Source of the DNA: Moorella sp. E308F
GTDB taxonomy: Bacteria; Bacillota; DSM-521; Neomoorellales; Neomoorellaceae
Reading direction: 5' to 3'
Length of the DNA: 64,000 nucleotides
Assembly: GCF_006538365.1 (NCBI RefSeq)
Contig: NZ_BJKN01000002.1
Coordinates: 820,411 to 884,410, forward strand
Shown: in pieces, positions 32,827 to 41,376 of the stretch
How the letters are laid out: the number at the start of each line of letters is the position of its first letter
How positions within the stretch are numbered: the stretch's first letter is position 1
The notes under the pieces: generated by a model
The model's input: only the letters and a program-made list of their open reading frames with translations
Databases searched by the model: none
Told to the model about the DNA's origin: nothing
Position numbers and translations under genes: made by a program

Positions 32827-34863
32827 TCATACCTTGAAGCGCCCCACTTGTTCTTCTAATCGCCTGGCTACCCTGAGGACCTCCTGGGCTGTTGAGGCTA
32901 TCTCCTGGGTTGATGCTGACAGTTCCTCAGCCGAGGCCGAAATCTCTTGTGCCGAAGCTGAAGTTTCTTCCGACACAGCACTTATGCTCTGAACCCGTTC
33001 CAGCATCACGTCCTTGGCCTTCACAGTGTTGTCTACCTGACGGTACGTCTCATCGATCGTGGGTGCTATAGCGGCTACCGAATGGAGTATGTCGTCAAAG
33101 GATTTGACCGTTTTTTCTACATTTTCCAGTTGCGCAACTACCTGCCTCCTGACTTCCTCCGAAGTGTTCACAACTTCATTGGTCCCCGCGGCTATAGTGT
33201 CCAACAGCGCCCTGATCTTATCCGAAGAAGCACGGGACTGCTCAGCCAGCTTGCGGACCTCATCCGCCACCACTGCAAAACCGCGGCCGGCCTCGCCTGC
33301 GCGCGCCGCCTCAATGGCCGCGTTCAAGGCCAAAAGGTTCGTCTGGTCTGCTATCCCGTTGATCACTTCCAGGATCTCGCCTACTTGATTCACAGAGCTG
33401 CTTAAATCAGTTAATTTCTCCACGACCACCTTGAAGGCCTCGCGCACATCCTTGATGGAAGCAATCAGGATGTCCAGCTCTTTCTTGCCTACACCTGCCA
33501 GCCTGGAGGTCTCTTCGGTGTTAGCCTTAACGTAACCAAGTTCGGTGTACACCTTCTCCAGGTTGGAGGTTATATTTTCAACGAGGCCCAGTATTTCCTG
33601 CAGGTGACCCGCTTGTTCCGAGGCTCCCGAGGCCACCTGTTGGATGGCCTTGGCAACTTCGCCGGAAGAAGAGGCGATCTCTTCTGAAGCAGCGCTTAAG
33701 GCCTCCGAGTTGCCGGCCAGCGTTTTAGCGTCTTCTTTGAGTCCTGAAAGCAACGGTTTGAGGTCGGCCTGCAGGCGGTGCACCGCCCGGACGAGCCGGC
33801 CTATCTCATCCTTCATGCGGAGGAATTTTTCAGAAACGGGTCGGGTGAAGTCGCCACCGGCTATAAGCCCCAGGTCGTCGACAGCCAGGGCCAGAGGAGT
33901 GGTAATAGTTCTTGCCATTACAAGAGTCAGTACCAAGGCAACCAGGATTATGATCAGGGAGACAAACAGCACGGACCATTTAAGGCCGGCGATCTTCTCC
34001 AGCACCTCGACTTCGGGGGCGGCAACTCCCAAAGACCAGCCGGTGCTCTCAACAGGTGCGTAGGCTATAATTTCCTTTTGGCCCTGGAAGATGTAATTGC
34101 CGACTCCCCTTTCTCCTTGAATCATCCTGGACATTACTGCCGCCAGGGAATCCAGGGAAGGGTCAGACTTAACCGCCTCCACGACATTCTCCTCATTTGT
34201 GACCCTCTCCGCGTCCTTGTGAGCTATGGTCTTACCGGTACTGTCTACTGCAAACGCATACCCAGTACGTCCATATGTAATGTCCGCCACCAGCTCGCTG
34301 AACTTTGTCGCGTCCACTATACCAATCAGCACGCCGATTATTTCATCGGTGGCATAGTTGCGTATAGGTGTGGTATAAGCAAATATAACCGACTTGTCGA
34401 TCTTGCTGACAATAGTGCTGGAGACGAAAGTCTTACCCTCCAGGGCAGCCCGGAAGTGTTCCCGGTCTGCGATGTTAGCTTTACTGCCGTCGGAATATAC
34501 TGCGTTCCCTTCCTTATCAGCAATGCCAAACCGCCTGAAGCCCAGACTTCCCGCTTTTTTTTGCTCTTCCCGGAGAACATCCAACTTTTCTTCTAGCGTG
34601 GCTTCGCGGTCGCCCCATCGCCCACGGATGACGGTGTTATTGGCCAGGGTTTCCATAACGTACATCCGCGCCTGGATGCGGCTTTCCAAAGTTTCGGCGG
34701 CCTGCTGGGCCATCTTCAACATGGCCTCTTTAGCTTCGCTCTCCAGAGCGTTCCTGGCACGGTCGTAGCTTACAAATACCAGCACCAGGCATCCAACTAG
34801 AACGATCAGCCCGAAGAGCGCGGTCATCTTGCCTCGCAGACTTCCTGTAAGTTTTCCCATCAT
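32827..34863 (-). CDS. Methyl-accepting chemotaxis protein (dCache-HAMP-MA)
   Basis: 678 residues. Signal-anchor helix (about 11-30), extracytoplasmic dCache sensor (35-280), second membrane helix (285-310), HAMP (310-365), and a long MA signalling coiled coil with the tip [23 protein letters not shown] (about 510). The C-terminus lacks the CheR-tethering pentapeptide. It reports ligand binding to CheA/CheW. Two ATGs open the gene and the ribosome site is weak. A c-di-GMP-I riboswitch and terminator lie in its leader, so synthesis of the receptor is tied to c-di-GMP. Confidence 0.93.
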   Translation of the reverse strand: MMGKLTGSLRGKMTALFGLIVLVGCLVLVFVSYDRARNALESEAKEAMLKMAQQAAETLESRIQARMYVMETLANNTVIRGRWGDREATLEEKLDVLREEQKKAGSLGFRRFGIADKEGNAVYSDGSKANIADREHFRAALEGKTFVSSTIVSKIDKSVIFAYTTPIRNYATDEIIGVLIGIVDATKFSELVADITYGRTGYAFAVDSTGKTIAHKDAERVTNEENVVEAVKSDPSLDSLAAVMSRMIQGERGVGNYIFQGQKEIIAYAPVESTGWSLGVAAPEVEVLEKIAGLKWSVLFVSLIIILVALVLTLVMARTITTPLALAVDDLGLIAGGDFTRPVSEKFLRMKDEIGRLVRAVHRLQADLKPLLSGLKEDAKTLAGNSEALSAASEEIASSSGEVAKAIQQVASGASEQAGHLQEILGLVENITSNLEKVYTELGYVKANTEETSRLAGVGKKELDILIASIKDVREAFKVVVEKLTDLSSSVNQVGEILEVINGIADQTNLLALNAAIEAARAGEAGRGFAVVADEVRKLAEQSRASSDKIRALLDTIAAGTNEVVNTSEEVRRQVVAQLENVEKTVKSFDDILHSVAAIAPTIDETYRQVDNTVKAKDVMLERVQSISAVSEETSASAQEISASAEELSASTQEIASTAQEVLRVARRLEEQVGRFKV

Positions 34864-35011
34864 ACTGCTGCCGGTCGCTCCCGCTCCTGGCGAACTTCGG
34901 TCTGCGGGGCGACCTATACCTCCTTCATTACATTTGTCTTGCTAGAACGACAATAGCTTTGCCTCAGCCTCACCCATTAAGGAACTAACCTAACGTTTTA
35001 CCCCATTTTGC

Positions 35012-35046
35012 GTTTAAATTTAAACGGCCGCTTTCACGGCGGCCGT
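35012..35046 (-). terminator. Terminator of the c-di-GMP riboswitch
   Basis: ACGGCCGC / GCGGCCGT (35024-35031 with 35039-35046), then TTTAAATTTAAAC on the minus strand, between the aptamer and the MCP gene. Confidence 0.75.
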
Positions 35047-35082
35047 AGAGAACCTGTATTTAATTTCAACTTACTTACTCCC

Positions 35083-35172
35083 CCGGCAGCCTGGCTACCA
35101 TATCCTTAAAACGGACTTAGGTCCGCGGCTTTGCGCCCCCGCCTTTCGACGAGTTTGCCTTTAGCGGTACTG
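35083..35172 (-). promoter_or_regulatory. c-di-GMP-I (GEMM-I) riboswitch
   Basis: Minus strand reads GGCAAACTCGTCGAAAGGCGGGGGCGCAAAGCC then GGACCTAAGTCC and GGTAGCCAGGCTGCC. The GGCAAAC...CGAAAG, GCGCAAAGCC, CCTAA and GGTAGCCAGGYTRCC elements are all in consensus order for the c-di-GMP-I aptamer. A terminator hairpin follows about 37 bases later and the MCP starts about 220 bases after the aptamer. The rest of the 34864-35469 gap holds a promoter (35207-35236) and a terminator (35414-35450). Confidence 0.92.
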
Positions 35173-35206
35173 GCTGTATTATGCAATGTGACGTGACACA
35201 ATCACT

Positions 35207-35236
35207 ACTTTACTACATTTGGTCGACATTTGTCAA
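35207..35236 (-). promoter_or_regulatory. Candidate promoter upstream of the c-di-GMP riboswitch
   Basis: Minus strand TTGACA (35231-35236), 18 bases, TAAAGT (35207-35212). Transcription would start about 30 bases before the aptamer. Confidence 0.5.
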
Positions 35237-35413
35237 CAGAAACCCCGAGGTGTGTCATCGGATTGTGATGTTGTCACGAGCTTGCTTGCCACAAGGGGCG
35301 ACACCATCGCCGTTGCTGCCCTTCCTCCGGTTTAAGGACCAGAGAAGCCACCGGAGATATAATTTTAAATAAAAGACTAGAAGCCAGGATTGCGGACCCC
35401 AGTCCCTCGAGGA

Positions 35414-35450
35414 GTAAAAAGAAAAAAGCCGGTGAAGATTTATCACCGGC
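35414..35450 (-). terminator. Terminator of the NEW3-ABC operon
   Basis: GCCGGTGA / TCACCGGC (35428-35435, 35443-35450) followed by TTTTTTCTTTTT on the minus strand, 20 bases after the permease stop. Confidence 0.85.
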
Positions 35451-35469
35451 AGAGGAAAGATATTTCAGC

Positions 35470-36474
35470 CTAGCCGGCCCGTATTTCCTGGCGCATAAAG
35501 AAGTAATAGGCCAGGGCAAAAATCAGCATGGTGGCTGCGATAAGCCCTACCAGGTGCGGCCAGATGAGAAGCAGGCTCTGGTCCAGTGGCAGGCTTCCGG
35601 GTATAGCCCCTTCTAACTGTTCCACCAGTACAGGTCCTAGGGTCCTTACCCCTGGGTTCAAGAGAGTTACTGTAGCTTCATCGTAAAGAGTCGTCGTCGA
35701 AAGGCGGCTAAGATTTTGTTTCAAAGTCGCATTGTGCAGGACCCGGGCCGGCGCGGCATCTTCACTTACCGGAAGGAGACCGTCGGCAATGAGCCCCGCC
35801 AGCATCCCGGCAAAGAGGGCGAAAAACAGCCATACGGCTATCCCGGCCAGGGCCGAGGTGGCCGTCTGGCGGAACAACAAAGAAAATAGGAGGGAGACAC
35901 TCAACCAGAAGGCTACATAAATAATGGTGACCAGGAGGTAAATAAACAACCGCCCGATTTCCTCGCCCGTGGGAGGAACGCCAATTAGCAGCAGCCCCAA
36001 CCCAGCCACTAAGAGCCCCAGGGCCATGATGACCAAGGCCAGAACTACCAGACCGGCCAGGAACTTGCCGTTGATGACATCGTCCCGATAGATAGGCTGG
36101 GCGAGCAACCGGCTCAAGGTACGTTTATTATGCTCACCGTTAATGGCATCAAAACCAAGGGCCAGGCCCAGCAGGGGCCCCAAAAAAGAAATAAAAGTGA
36201 TGAAGGGTGGTAAGGACCCGCCGCTGGTGGTAAAAAGGCGCAGGAAGACAAATTGAGGATCACCATCCCCTGCTGTCTGGCGGATGCTCTGGGCTGCTAC
36301 GTAAAAGGCACCAATGCCGGCCACGGCCACCAGGAAAACCAGGATCGTAAAGCGGGTGCTGCTCAGGTTGTCCGCCAGTTCCTTCTGAAAAACAGTTTTC
36401 AGGCCACCGCTGAACCACTCCTGTTGCCGGAACCAGTCCAGCCAATCTTTTAGTTTAGCCTGCCATCGTGCCAT
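35470..36474 (-). CDS. ABC-2 type permease
   Basis: About 334 residues, six membrane segments, with the ABC-2 landmark [30 protein letters not shown] (about residue 110). ATG 36474 is chosen because GGGGAGGG lies just upstream (within the ATPase gene's end), and a longer reading reaches into it. It overlaps the ATPase gene by 20 bases. It is the transport half of an exporter whose third gene is a NEW3 protein; the substrate is unknown but such trios often handle cell-surface material or peptides. Confidence 0.85.
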   Translation of the reverse strand: MARWQAKLKDWLDWFRQQEWFSGGLKTVFQKELADNLSSTRFTILVFLVAVAGIGAFYVAAQSIRQTAGDGDPQFVFLRLFTTSGGSLPPFITFISFLGPLLGLALGFDAINGEHNKRTLSRLLAQPIYRDDVINGKFLAGLVVLALVIMALGLLVAGLGLLLIGVPPTGEEIGRLFIYLLVTIIYVAFWLSVSLLFSLLFRQTATSALAGIAVWLFFALFAGMLAGLIADGLLPVSEDAAPARVLHNATLKQNLSRLSTTTLYDEATVTLLNPGVRTLGPVLVEQLEGAIPGSLPLDQSLLLIWPHLVGLIAATMLIFALAYYFFMRQEIRAG

Positions 36475-37426
36475 GGTAACCCTCCCCCTGGAAGTACTCC
36501 CTGTATATATCGTCCAGGTCATAGCCCCGGGCGCGCAAATAGAGCAGGGTAAATCCTTTACCGGCCAGGTAAGGCGTAAGCTCGGGGCGGATATCGCGGC
36601 CCGCGGCGCAGCGGACCCGGATAAAGGCTCCGTGACGCTCGACAGCGGTCACGCCCTGAAGGGACCGGAGGGCAGAAAACAAATTGTCATTGTCCGGCTC
36701 GGCCTGCAGTTCAATCTCCAGGGGCTTGCCCGCCATGACTTGATGCCCGAGTAAAGCCACCGGCCCCGCGGCCAGGAGTCTGCCACCGACAAAAATTCCC
36801 ACCCGGTCGCAGATTTGCTGCACCTGGTGCAGGAGATGGGAGGAGAGGAGAACTGTTTTTCCGCCTTCCCGTGCCAGCCGGACAATCAGGGCCAGCATCT
36901 CCCGTACGCCCTCGGGATCAATGCCCAGGGTAGGTTCATCGAGGATAATAATCGCCGGGTCCTTTACCATGACATCGGCAATGCCCAACCGCTGGCGCAT
37001 CCCGCGAGAAAACTCCTTCACCTTGCGGTGGGCGTAATTGCTTAAGCCCACCTGGTCCAGGCTTAAAGCCACGCGCTTTTCAGCTTCCGCCGGGGGGATC
37101 AGGTTCAGACCGGCGGTATAGAGAAGGTTCTCCCGTGCCGTAAGGTCGTCGTAGAAGCCGACATTATCGGGTAAATAGCCCACTATCCTCTTAACCTCCA
37201 GGGGGTGACGGGTGGCATCTAAGCCCTTTACCAGGGCCTGGCCGGACGTCGGCTCAGTCAACCCCAGAAGCATTAAAATCGTCGTCGTCTTGCCGGCACC
37301 ATTGGGCCCCAGCAGGCCGAAAATCTCTCCCTCTCTGATTTCCAGGTTGAGGTCCTGGACGGCAGTTATGGAGCCATAATGCTTGGTAAGGTTCCGGGTG
37401 ACAATGACTGCTTCCTGTCCTGCCAT
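36455..37426 (-). CDS. ABC transporter ATP-binding protein
   Basis: About 323 residues. Walker [11 protein letters not shown], signature FSRGMRQRL, Walker [14 protein letters not shown] and a H-loop SSHLLHQV. The C-terminal extension (about 230-323) is typical of ABC-2 exporters. ATG 37426 follows the NEW3 stop by two bases; a longer frame-open extension is not credible. No clear ribosome site, so it may depend on coupling to the NEW3 gene. Partner of the ABC-2 permease. Confidence 0.9.
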   Translation of the reverse strand: MAGQEAVIVTRNLTKHYGSITAVQDLNLEIREGEIFGLLGPNGAGKTTTILMLLGLTEPTSGQALVKGLDATRHPLEVKRIVGYLPDNVGFYDDLTARENLLYTAGLNLIPPAEAEKRVALSLDQVGLSNYAHRKVKEFSRGMRQRLGIADVMVKDPAIIILDEPTLGIDPEGVREMLALIVRLAREGGKTVLLSSHLLHQVQQICDRVGIFVGGRLLAAGPVALLGHQVMAGKPLEIELQAEPDNDNLFSALRSLQGVTAVERHGAFIRVRCAAGRDIRPELTPYLAGKGFTLLYLRARGYDLDDIYREYFQGEGYHGTMAG

Positions 37427-37428
37427 GG

Positions 37429-38598
37429 CTATCGCCGTCCGTACTTCCGGAAAGTTCGCCCAACAGCACCAATTACACCAAGAACCAGGATTACCCCCAC
37501 CAAACCCCATAGGGTAGAGGTCCGCACACTGACCCGCAAATCGGCGCTGCCACTAGTTTCCTGGGTACTGGCCGTAAGGCGCACCACGTAGTCACCGGCT
37601 ATGGCCTTGGGCGAGGGTTTGATAAAAGCCGTTACCTGCTGGCTGGCGCCAGCCGGCAGCATGTCAATCTTCTCCGGTTTAAAGGTGACCGCCCAGCCGC
37701 TGGCTGCATTGGCGGCAAAGGTAATGTTGGCCAGGTCGGCGCTGCCAGTATTTCTCACCACCATGGTTACCGGGCTCTCTTTGCCGGCAATGGCGTCAGC
37801 GTTCAGGCGTCCAGACGGGGTAGTCAGTTCCAGGCTATAGGTGCCGGTAATGTTAACTTTGAGAACAACGCCTGCTTTACTGCTCCCCGAAATGGCTTGG
37901 ATAGGAATATTATAAGTGCCTTCCTTGACGTTCTGGGGCGGCTTGACGGTCACATCCAGGTCCTGGCTCTTACCAGGCTTTAGACTTAAACTAGCAATCT
38001 GCTTGCTGTCATAAGCCGGGCTAAAGGTTACCTGCCAACCTGGGGGCGCCTGAGCGCCCAGGCTGTAGGAACGCTCCTGGGCGCCATTATTGGTCAGGCT
38101 AACCCGGAACTGGAAGCTTGTGCTACTGGTTCCGCTCAATACCGGGTAGTCGGTGGTCATCTTGTCACTGCCGGAAGCCACCTCTTTAATGAGCACCTGC
38201 AGGTCAAGGCGGGAAGAGGCGCTGCGCCCACTGGCCTGGACCACAAAGCTGTAGTTCCCGGGTTTAACATCGGCCGGCACTTCTACCTGGAAATCAACGC
38301 TGGCCGGATTATCAGTATCGGCAAAAGCCTGGCTGACAACCATGCCGCCGCCTTTAAACAGGGCCTGCCACCCTTTGGGGGCGGAAACAACTTTCAGATC
38401 AACTTTTTGAGGTACACCGCTATTGCGTAACTCCAGGGGAAAGGTAATCGTTTCCCCGGGTTGGGCCTCAATGCCCGGGAAGGCCGTGGATAGAAGCAGG
38501 CCGTTATCCGCCCTGGCTGTCTCTACAAAGGGACTGAAGGCCAGGGCCAGGAAAAATAAAAGAGTAGTCAGGACTAAACATGAGCGCTGGCGAAGCAA
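37429..38598 (-). CDS. Secreted membrane-anchored NEW3-domain protein
   Basis: 389 residues. Signal peptide (1-30), then three Ig-like NEW3/NPCBM-associated repeats from 40 to 350 ([40 protein letters not shown]), then a C-terminal membrane helix ([18 protein letters not shown]) and a short basic tail. COG1470-type proteins of this kind sit in front of ABC-2 transporters and may act outside the cell as an accessory. An ECF-type promoter lies at 38645-38672, so the trio is a likely target of the ECF sigma factor upstream. Confidence 0.8.
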   Translation of the reverse strand: MLRQRSCLVLTTLLFFLALAFSPFVETARADNGLLLSTAFPGIEAQPGETITFPLELRNSGVPQKVDLKVVSAPKGWQALFKGGGMVVSQAFADTDNPASVDFQVEVPADVKPGNYSFVVQASGRSASSRLDLQVLIKEVASGSDKMTTDYPVLSGTSSTSFQFRVSLTNNGAQERSYSLGAQAPPGWQVTFSPAYDSKQIASLSLKPGKSQDLDVTVKPPQNVKEGTYNIPIQAISGSSKAGVVLKVNITGTYSLELTTPSGRLNADAIAGKESPVTMVVRNTGSADLANITFAANAASGWAVTFKPEKIDMLPAGASQQVTAFIKPSPKAIAGDYVVRLTASTQETSGSADLRVSVRTSTLWGLVGVILVLGVIGAVGRTFRKYGRR

Positions 38599-38644
38599 AA
38601 TAATTCCCCCCTATCGCAGATATCAATAAATAAATTCTATACTA

Positions 38645-38672
38645 TAGACGTCCGGTTAGGCCGGGAGGTTAC
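38645..38672 (-). promoter_or_regulatory. ECF-type promoter of the NEW3-ABC operon
   Basis: Minus strand GTAACC (38667-38672), 16 bases, CGTCTA (38645-38650). The AAC-containing -35 and CGTC -10 elements and the spacing are of the ECF type (compare TGAAAC-N16-CGTATA of sigma-W). It lies about 45 bases before the NEW3 start, right after the sigma/anti-sigma terminator. Confidence 0.5.
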
Positions 38673-38680
38673 AGCTTGGA

Positions 38681-38707
38681 CAAAAAATTAGGGCGTTTTT
38701 AGCGCCC
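38681..38707 (-). terminator. Terminator between the anti-sigma and NEW3 genes
   Basis: GGGCG / CGCCC stem (38691-38695, 38703-38707) followed by TAATTTTTTG on the minus strand; the anti-sigma stop lies inside the stem. Confidence 0.65.
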
Positions 38708-39310
38708 AGTCCCCGTAATCTTATCCTCCTCCCGATAGGGTATTACCTTGTCGCCGTCGAACTCCAAAATCAGGTAGTGGTATTCCGGCCCCCATTGCTC
38801 CTGGTAGGTAATCAGGATCAAGGCGCTCCTGCTGGTATCTGAACGTATCACCTGCACGGGTAAGACCAGGTAGGCATCGAGGGGTTGCGTATAGATAAGT
38901 TGCCAACCTACGGGCTGCCGGCGCTTGCTGATGGAAGCCAGGAGCTGGTTGGAACCCTCTACCTGACCGATGCTTACCAGGGCTTCGGGCTCCGGGCCGT
39001 TTAAGCTAACCATGCGGTATTGGAGTGGTGTAACTTTAAATCCTGCTGGCGGCTCAGGTGCAGTAGCCGACCATTGCCACCAAACCAGGAATAAAAAGAC
39101 CAGCACCAGGGCCGCTGCCCCGGCCAGGGACCACTTCACCTTCCGCTGCCGGGTAGATACGGTAGGTACCTCTGTCATTGGTAAGGAAGCCACCCTATTT
39201 TGTACCCGCCGCCGCATGGCGGCTGTAAAATGCCAGCCAGCAAGGGGCGGCGGGACTTTCCCCGGTAATCCGGCCAGTAGTTTATCCAGGCGGTCCCGGC
39301 GTTTAGGCAT
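38699..39310 (-). CDS. Probable anti-sigma factor (membrane protein paired with ECF sigma)
   Basis: About 203 residues. A cytoplasmic N-terminus of about 65 residues, one membrane helix (WSLAGAAALVLVFLFLVWW), then an external domain with no family I recognise. There is no zinc-binding HxxxC motif of ZAS anti-sigmas. ATG 39310 overlaps the sigma stop by 8 bases, so the pair is cotranslated, the classic sigma/anti-sigma layout. The assignment as anti-sigma is by topology and context. Confidence 0.6.
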   Translation of the reverse strand: MPKRRDRLDKLLAGLPGKVPPPLAGWHFTAAMRRRVQNRVASLPMTEVPTVSTRQRKVKWSLAGAAALVLVFLFLVWWQWSATAPEPPAGFKVTPLQYRMVSLNGPEPEALVSIGQVEGSNQLLASISKRRQPVGWQLIYTQPLDAYLVLPVQVIRSDTSRSALILITYQEQWGPEYHYLILEFDGDKVIPYREEDKITGTGR

Positions 39311-39860
39311 CACCCTCACCTACCTTAAAAACTTGCTGCAGGCGCTGGCGGGCCCGGTAAAGACGGATCTTTACAGATGGCAGGGATATACCCAGGATTT
39401 TAGCAATATCCTTAAGGCTTAACTGCTCGTAATAATGGAGCCAGATTACCTCCCGGTAGATAACCGGCAAATTTAAAATAGCGCGCCATAATTCCTGCTG
39501 TTGCAGGTTTTCCAGCACCCGGTCCTCCACACCGGCAAAGGTATGCTCTGGCGGCTTAACGAGTTCTACGTCGCGACGACGGGTCCGGGCCCGCAGCTGG
39601 TCGCGGCAAAGGTTGACAGTTATATGGTATATCCAGGTATAAATGGAACTACGACCCTGGAATTTATCCAGGTTGGTGTATATACGGATAAAAACCTCCT
39701 GGGCTACATCTTCGGCCCAGTGGAGGTCATGGAGATAGGAATAGGCCAGGTAAAGGACTTTATCGCCGAAGCGCCGCATCAAGTATTCCAGTTGTTGCTG
39801 GCGGTTCTCTAGTTCCAGGGGGGCCGCTTGCGGCTGGATAGAGGGTTCATACATACCCAT
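39303..39860 (-). CDS. ECF-type RNA polymerase sigma factor
   Basis: About 185 residues. Region 2 (YLAYSYLHDLHWAEDVAQEVFIRIY, then GRSSIYTWIYHITVNLCRD) and region 4 (LPVIYREVIWLHYYEQLSLKDIAKIL, ISLPSVKIRLYRARQRL) are complete. ATG 39860 is preferred over 39866 because GGGGAGGG is then 8 bases upstream. It probably directs transcription of the NEW3-ABC operon and maybe itself, but I see no ECF-type promoter in front of its own gene. Confidence 0.9.
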   Translation of the reverse strand: MGMYEPSIQPQAAPLELENRQQQLEYLMRRFGDKVLYLAYSYLHDLHWAEDVAQEVFIRIYTNLDKFQGRSSIYTWIYHITVNLCRDQLRARTRRRDVELVKPPEHTFAGVEDRVLENLQQQELWRAILNLPVIYREVIWLHYYEQLSLKDIAKILGISLPSVKIRLYRARQRLQQVFKVGEGDA

Positions 39861-39933
39861 CTCCATTTCCCTCCCCTGAGGTGCTGTTATTAATATATTT
39901 TAGCGTTTTGTTATAAGGTTTAAAAGACCACTT

Positions 39934-39964
39934 AAAAAAGCGGCCGAGATATTAATCGGCCGCT
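39934..39964. terminator. Terminator after the OsmC-like gene
   Basis: AGCGGCCGA / TCGGCCGCT (39939-39947, 39956-39964). On the minus strand it is followed by five T, ending the OsmC gene 11 bases after its stop. Confidence 0.8.
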
Positions 39965-39974
39965 GGTTGAAGTA

Positions 39975-40418
39975 TTATGGTGCTGGGATTACTGGACTGC
40001 GGTTACCGTTAATTTCGTAACAGTAACTGATAGGCATGGCTTTTTTCAAGGTATTGACCATACCACAGTACTTGCTTAAAGATAACTCGATGGCGTGCTT
40101 GACCTGATCTTCAGGGAGTTCGGGCCCGGCCAAGCGGTAAACCAGAGTAGCAGCAGTAAAGATTTTAGGATGCTCTGGAGCCCGTTCAGCCTCGACGTCA
40201 ATGGCAAAGGAAGCCAGGGACAGGCGTTTTTTCTTGAGGATGCTCAGGACATCCATAGCCGTGCACCCGGCCATACCCATGAGCAGGACCTCTGAAGGCC
40301 TGGCCCCCAGGTTCTGGCCACCATGCTCAGGGGCGGCGTCCATGGTTACCGGCTGGCCGGAAGCCCCCAGCCCCTTTAAGCGCATATGTTCCCCTTCCCA
40401 GGTTACGGTTACTTTCAT
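39975..40418 (-). CDS. OsmC/YhfA-family protein
   Basis: 147 residues. GGQNLGARPSEVLLMGMAGCTAMDVLSIL holds the first peroxidatic Cys with the family's Arg/Glu surroundings, and LSLSKYCGMVNTL the second. OsmC-like proteins reduce organic hydroperoxides with thiols; the YhfA subgroup is less understood. Between the SWIM gene and an unrelated sigma operon, with its own terminator. No clear promoter was assigned. Confidence 0.85.
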   Translation of the reverse strand: MKVTVTWEGEHMRLKGLGASGQPVTMDAAPEHGGQNLGARPSEVLLMGMAGCTAMDVLSILKKKRLSLASFAIDVEAERAPEHPKIFTAATLVYRLAGPELPEDQVKHAIELSLSKYCGMVNTLKKAMPISYCYEINGNRSPVIPAP

Positions 40419-40489
40419 CTTTATCCCTCCTGGTACTATTTTTGTTATTATACATCAGGAGCCGTATAGAAGCAATTTTGGGAAACCTG

Positions 40490-41332
40490 TCACACCTGAC
40501 TACCGTCTTCTCCCGCATCATAAGCCAGCTCATAAGCCTTACGGGAGATTTCCTGGTAATAGCTATTTAAAAGCTGATAAAAATCCCGGGCATAGCGCCC
40601 AAAGGGAGGAGGACCCAGGCGTTTTAAAACAACCCCGGGAACGGCAGGTGGGTGCATATTAACCTGGAAGGCATCCAGCCCTTCCCCGGACTGCCAAAAA
40701 TCAACCGGGTCGACAGGTAACTCCGGTGGGGAGCTACTTTCTTCTGGGACCGGCTCCATCTCTTCTTCTTTTTTAACTGGTAGGGAGGGGCCGCCGGCAA
40801 GGGCTGCACGCTTCTCTCTGAGAGCCTTGATTATCGCTTCTTTTTCCCGTCCGCGCAAGAGGAAAAGTAAAAAAGGGTCGCTATCAAACTTTTCACCCAG
40901 CAAATAATAGACGGCGGCGATATGCTTGCAGGGGTTGGCCCAGTCAGGACAGGTGCAGCTGGTCACGATATCTCCTGCAGCATGGGGGAAGAGGGACAGG
41001 CTCACCCCGGTAAAGGCCTCCTCAATATCATCAGGCATTTCGCCAGCCAGCAAGCGAGCAGCAAAAGCTGCCTGACTGGCGAGGGCCTCTATTACCCGTG
41101 TCCATTCTCCGTCTGACAGGGGCTTAATTTTAATTTTTACATCGTAGGGTCTGGGTCTGCTCCCCTGTACTTTAGCCTTGACCAGCCCTGGGGCGAGGTC
41201 TATACTTAAGACGTTACCCCGCCGCGCATAGGCCCGGCCACGCTGCAGGCGGCTGGCCCAGCCAAAGGACTCCAGGACATCCAGCCAGCGTCTGGCCCAC
41301 CAGTTGTTACCGAAATTTCGCCGGGAAGTCAT
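40490..41332 (-). CDS. SWIM zinc-finger protein
   Basis: 280 residues. The SWIM motif CTCPDWANPCKHIAAVYY (CxCx8CxH, about residue 128) binds zinc and is seen in proteins that work beside bacterial SNF2 helicases. N-terminal WWARRWLDVLESFGWASRLQRGR is typical. It follows the SNF2 gene by 44 bases on the same strand and is very probably its partner. Confidence 0.88.
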   Translation of the reverse strand: MTSRRNFGNNWWARRWLDVLESFGWASRLQRGRAYARRGNVLSIDLAPGLVKAKVQGSRPRPYDVKIKIKPLSDGEWTRVIEALASQAAFAARLLAGEMPDDIEEAFTGVSLSLFPHAAGDIVTSCTCPDWANPCKHIAAVYYLLGEKFDSDPFLLFLLRGREKEAIIKALREKRAALAGGPSLPVKKEEEMEPVPEESSSPPELPVDPVDFWQSGEGLDAFQVNMHPPAVPGVVLKRLGPPPFGRYARDFYQLLNSYYQEISRKAYELAYDAGEDGSQV

Positions 41333-41376
41333 TCTTTAACCTCCAAAAAGCTTTTAATCGAATTTGTTTTTTACGG

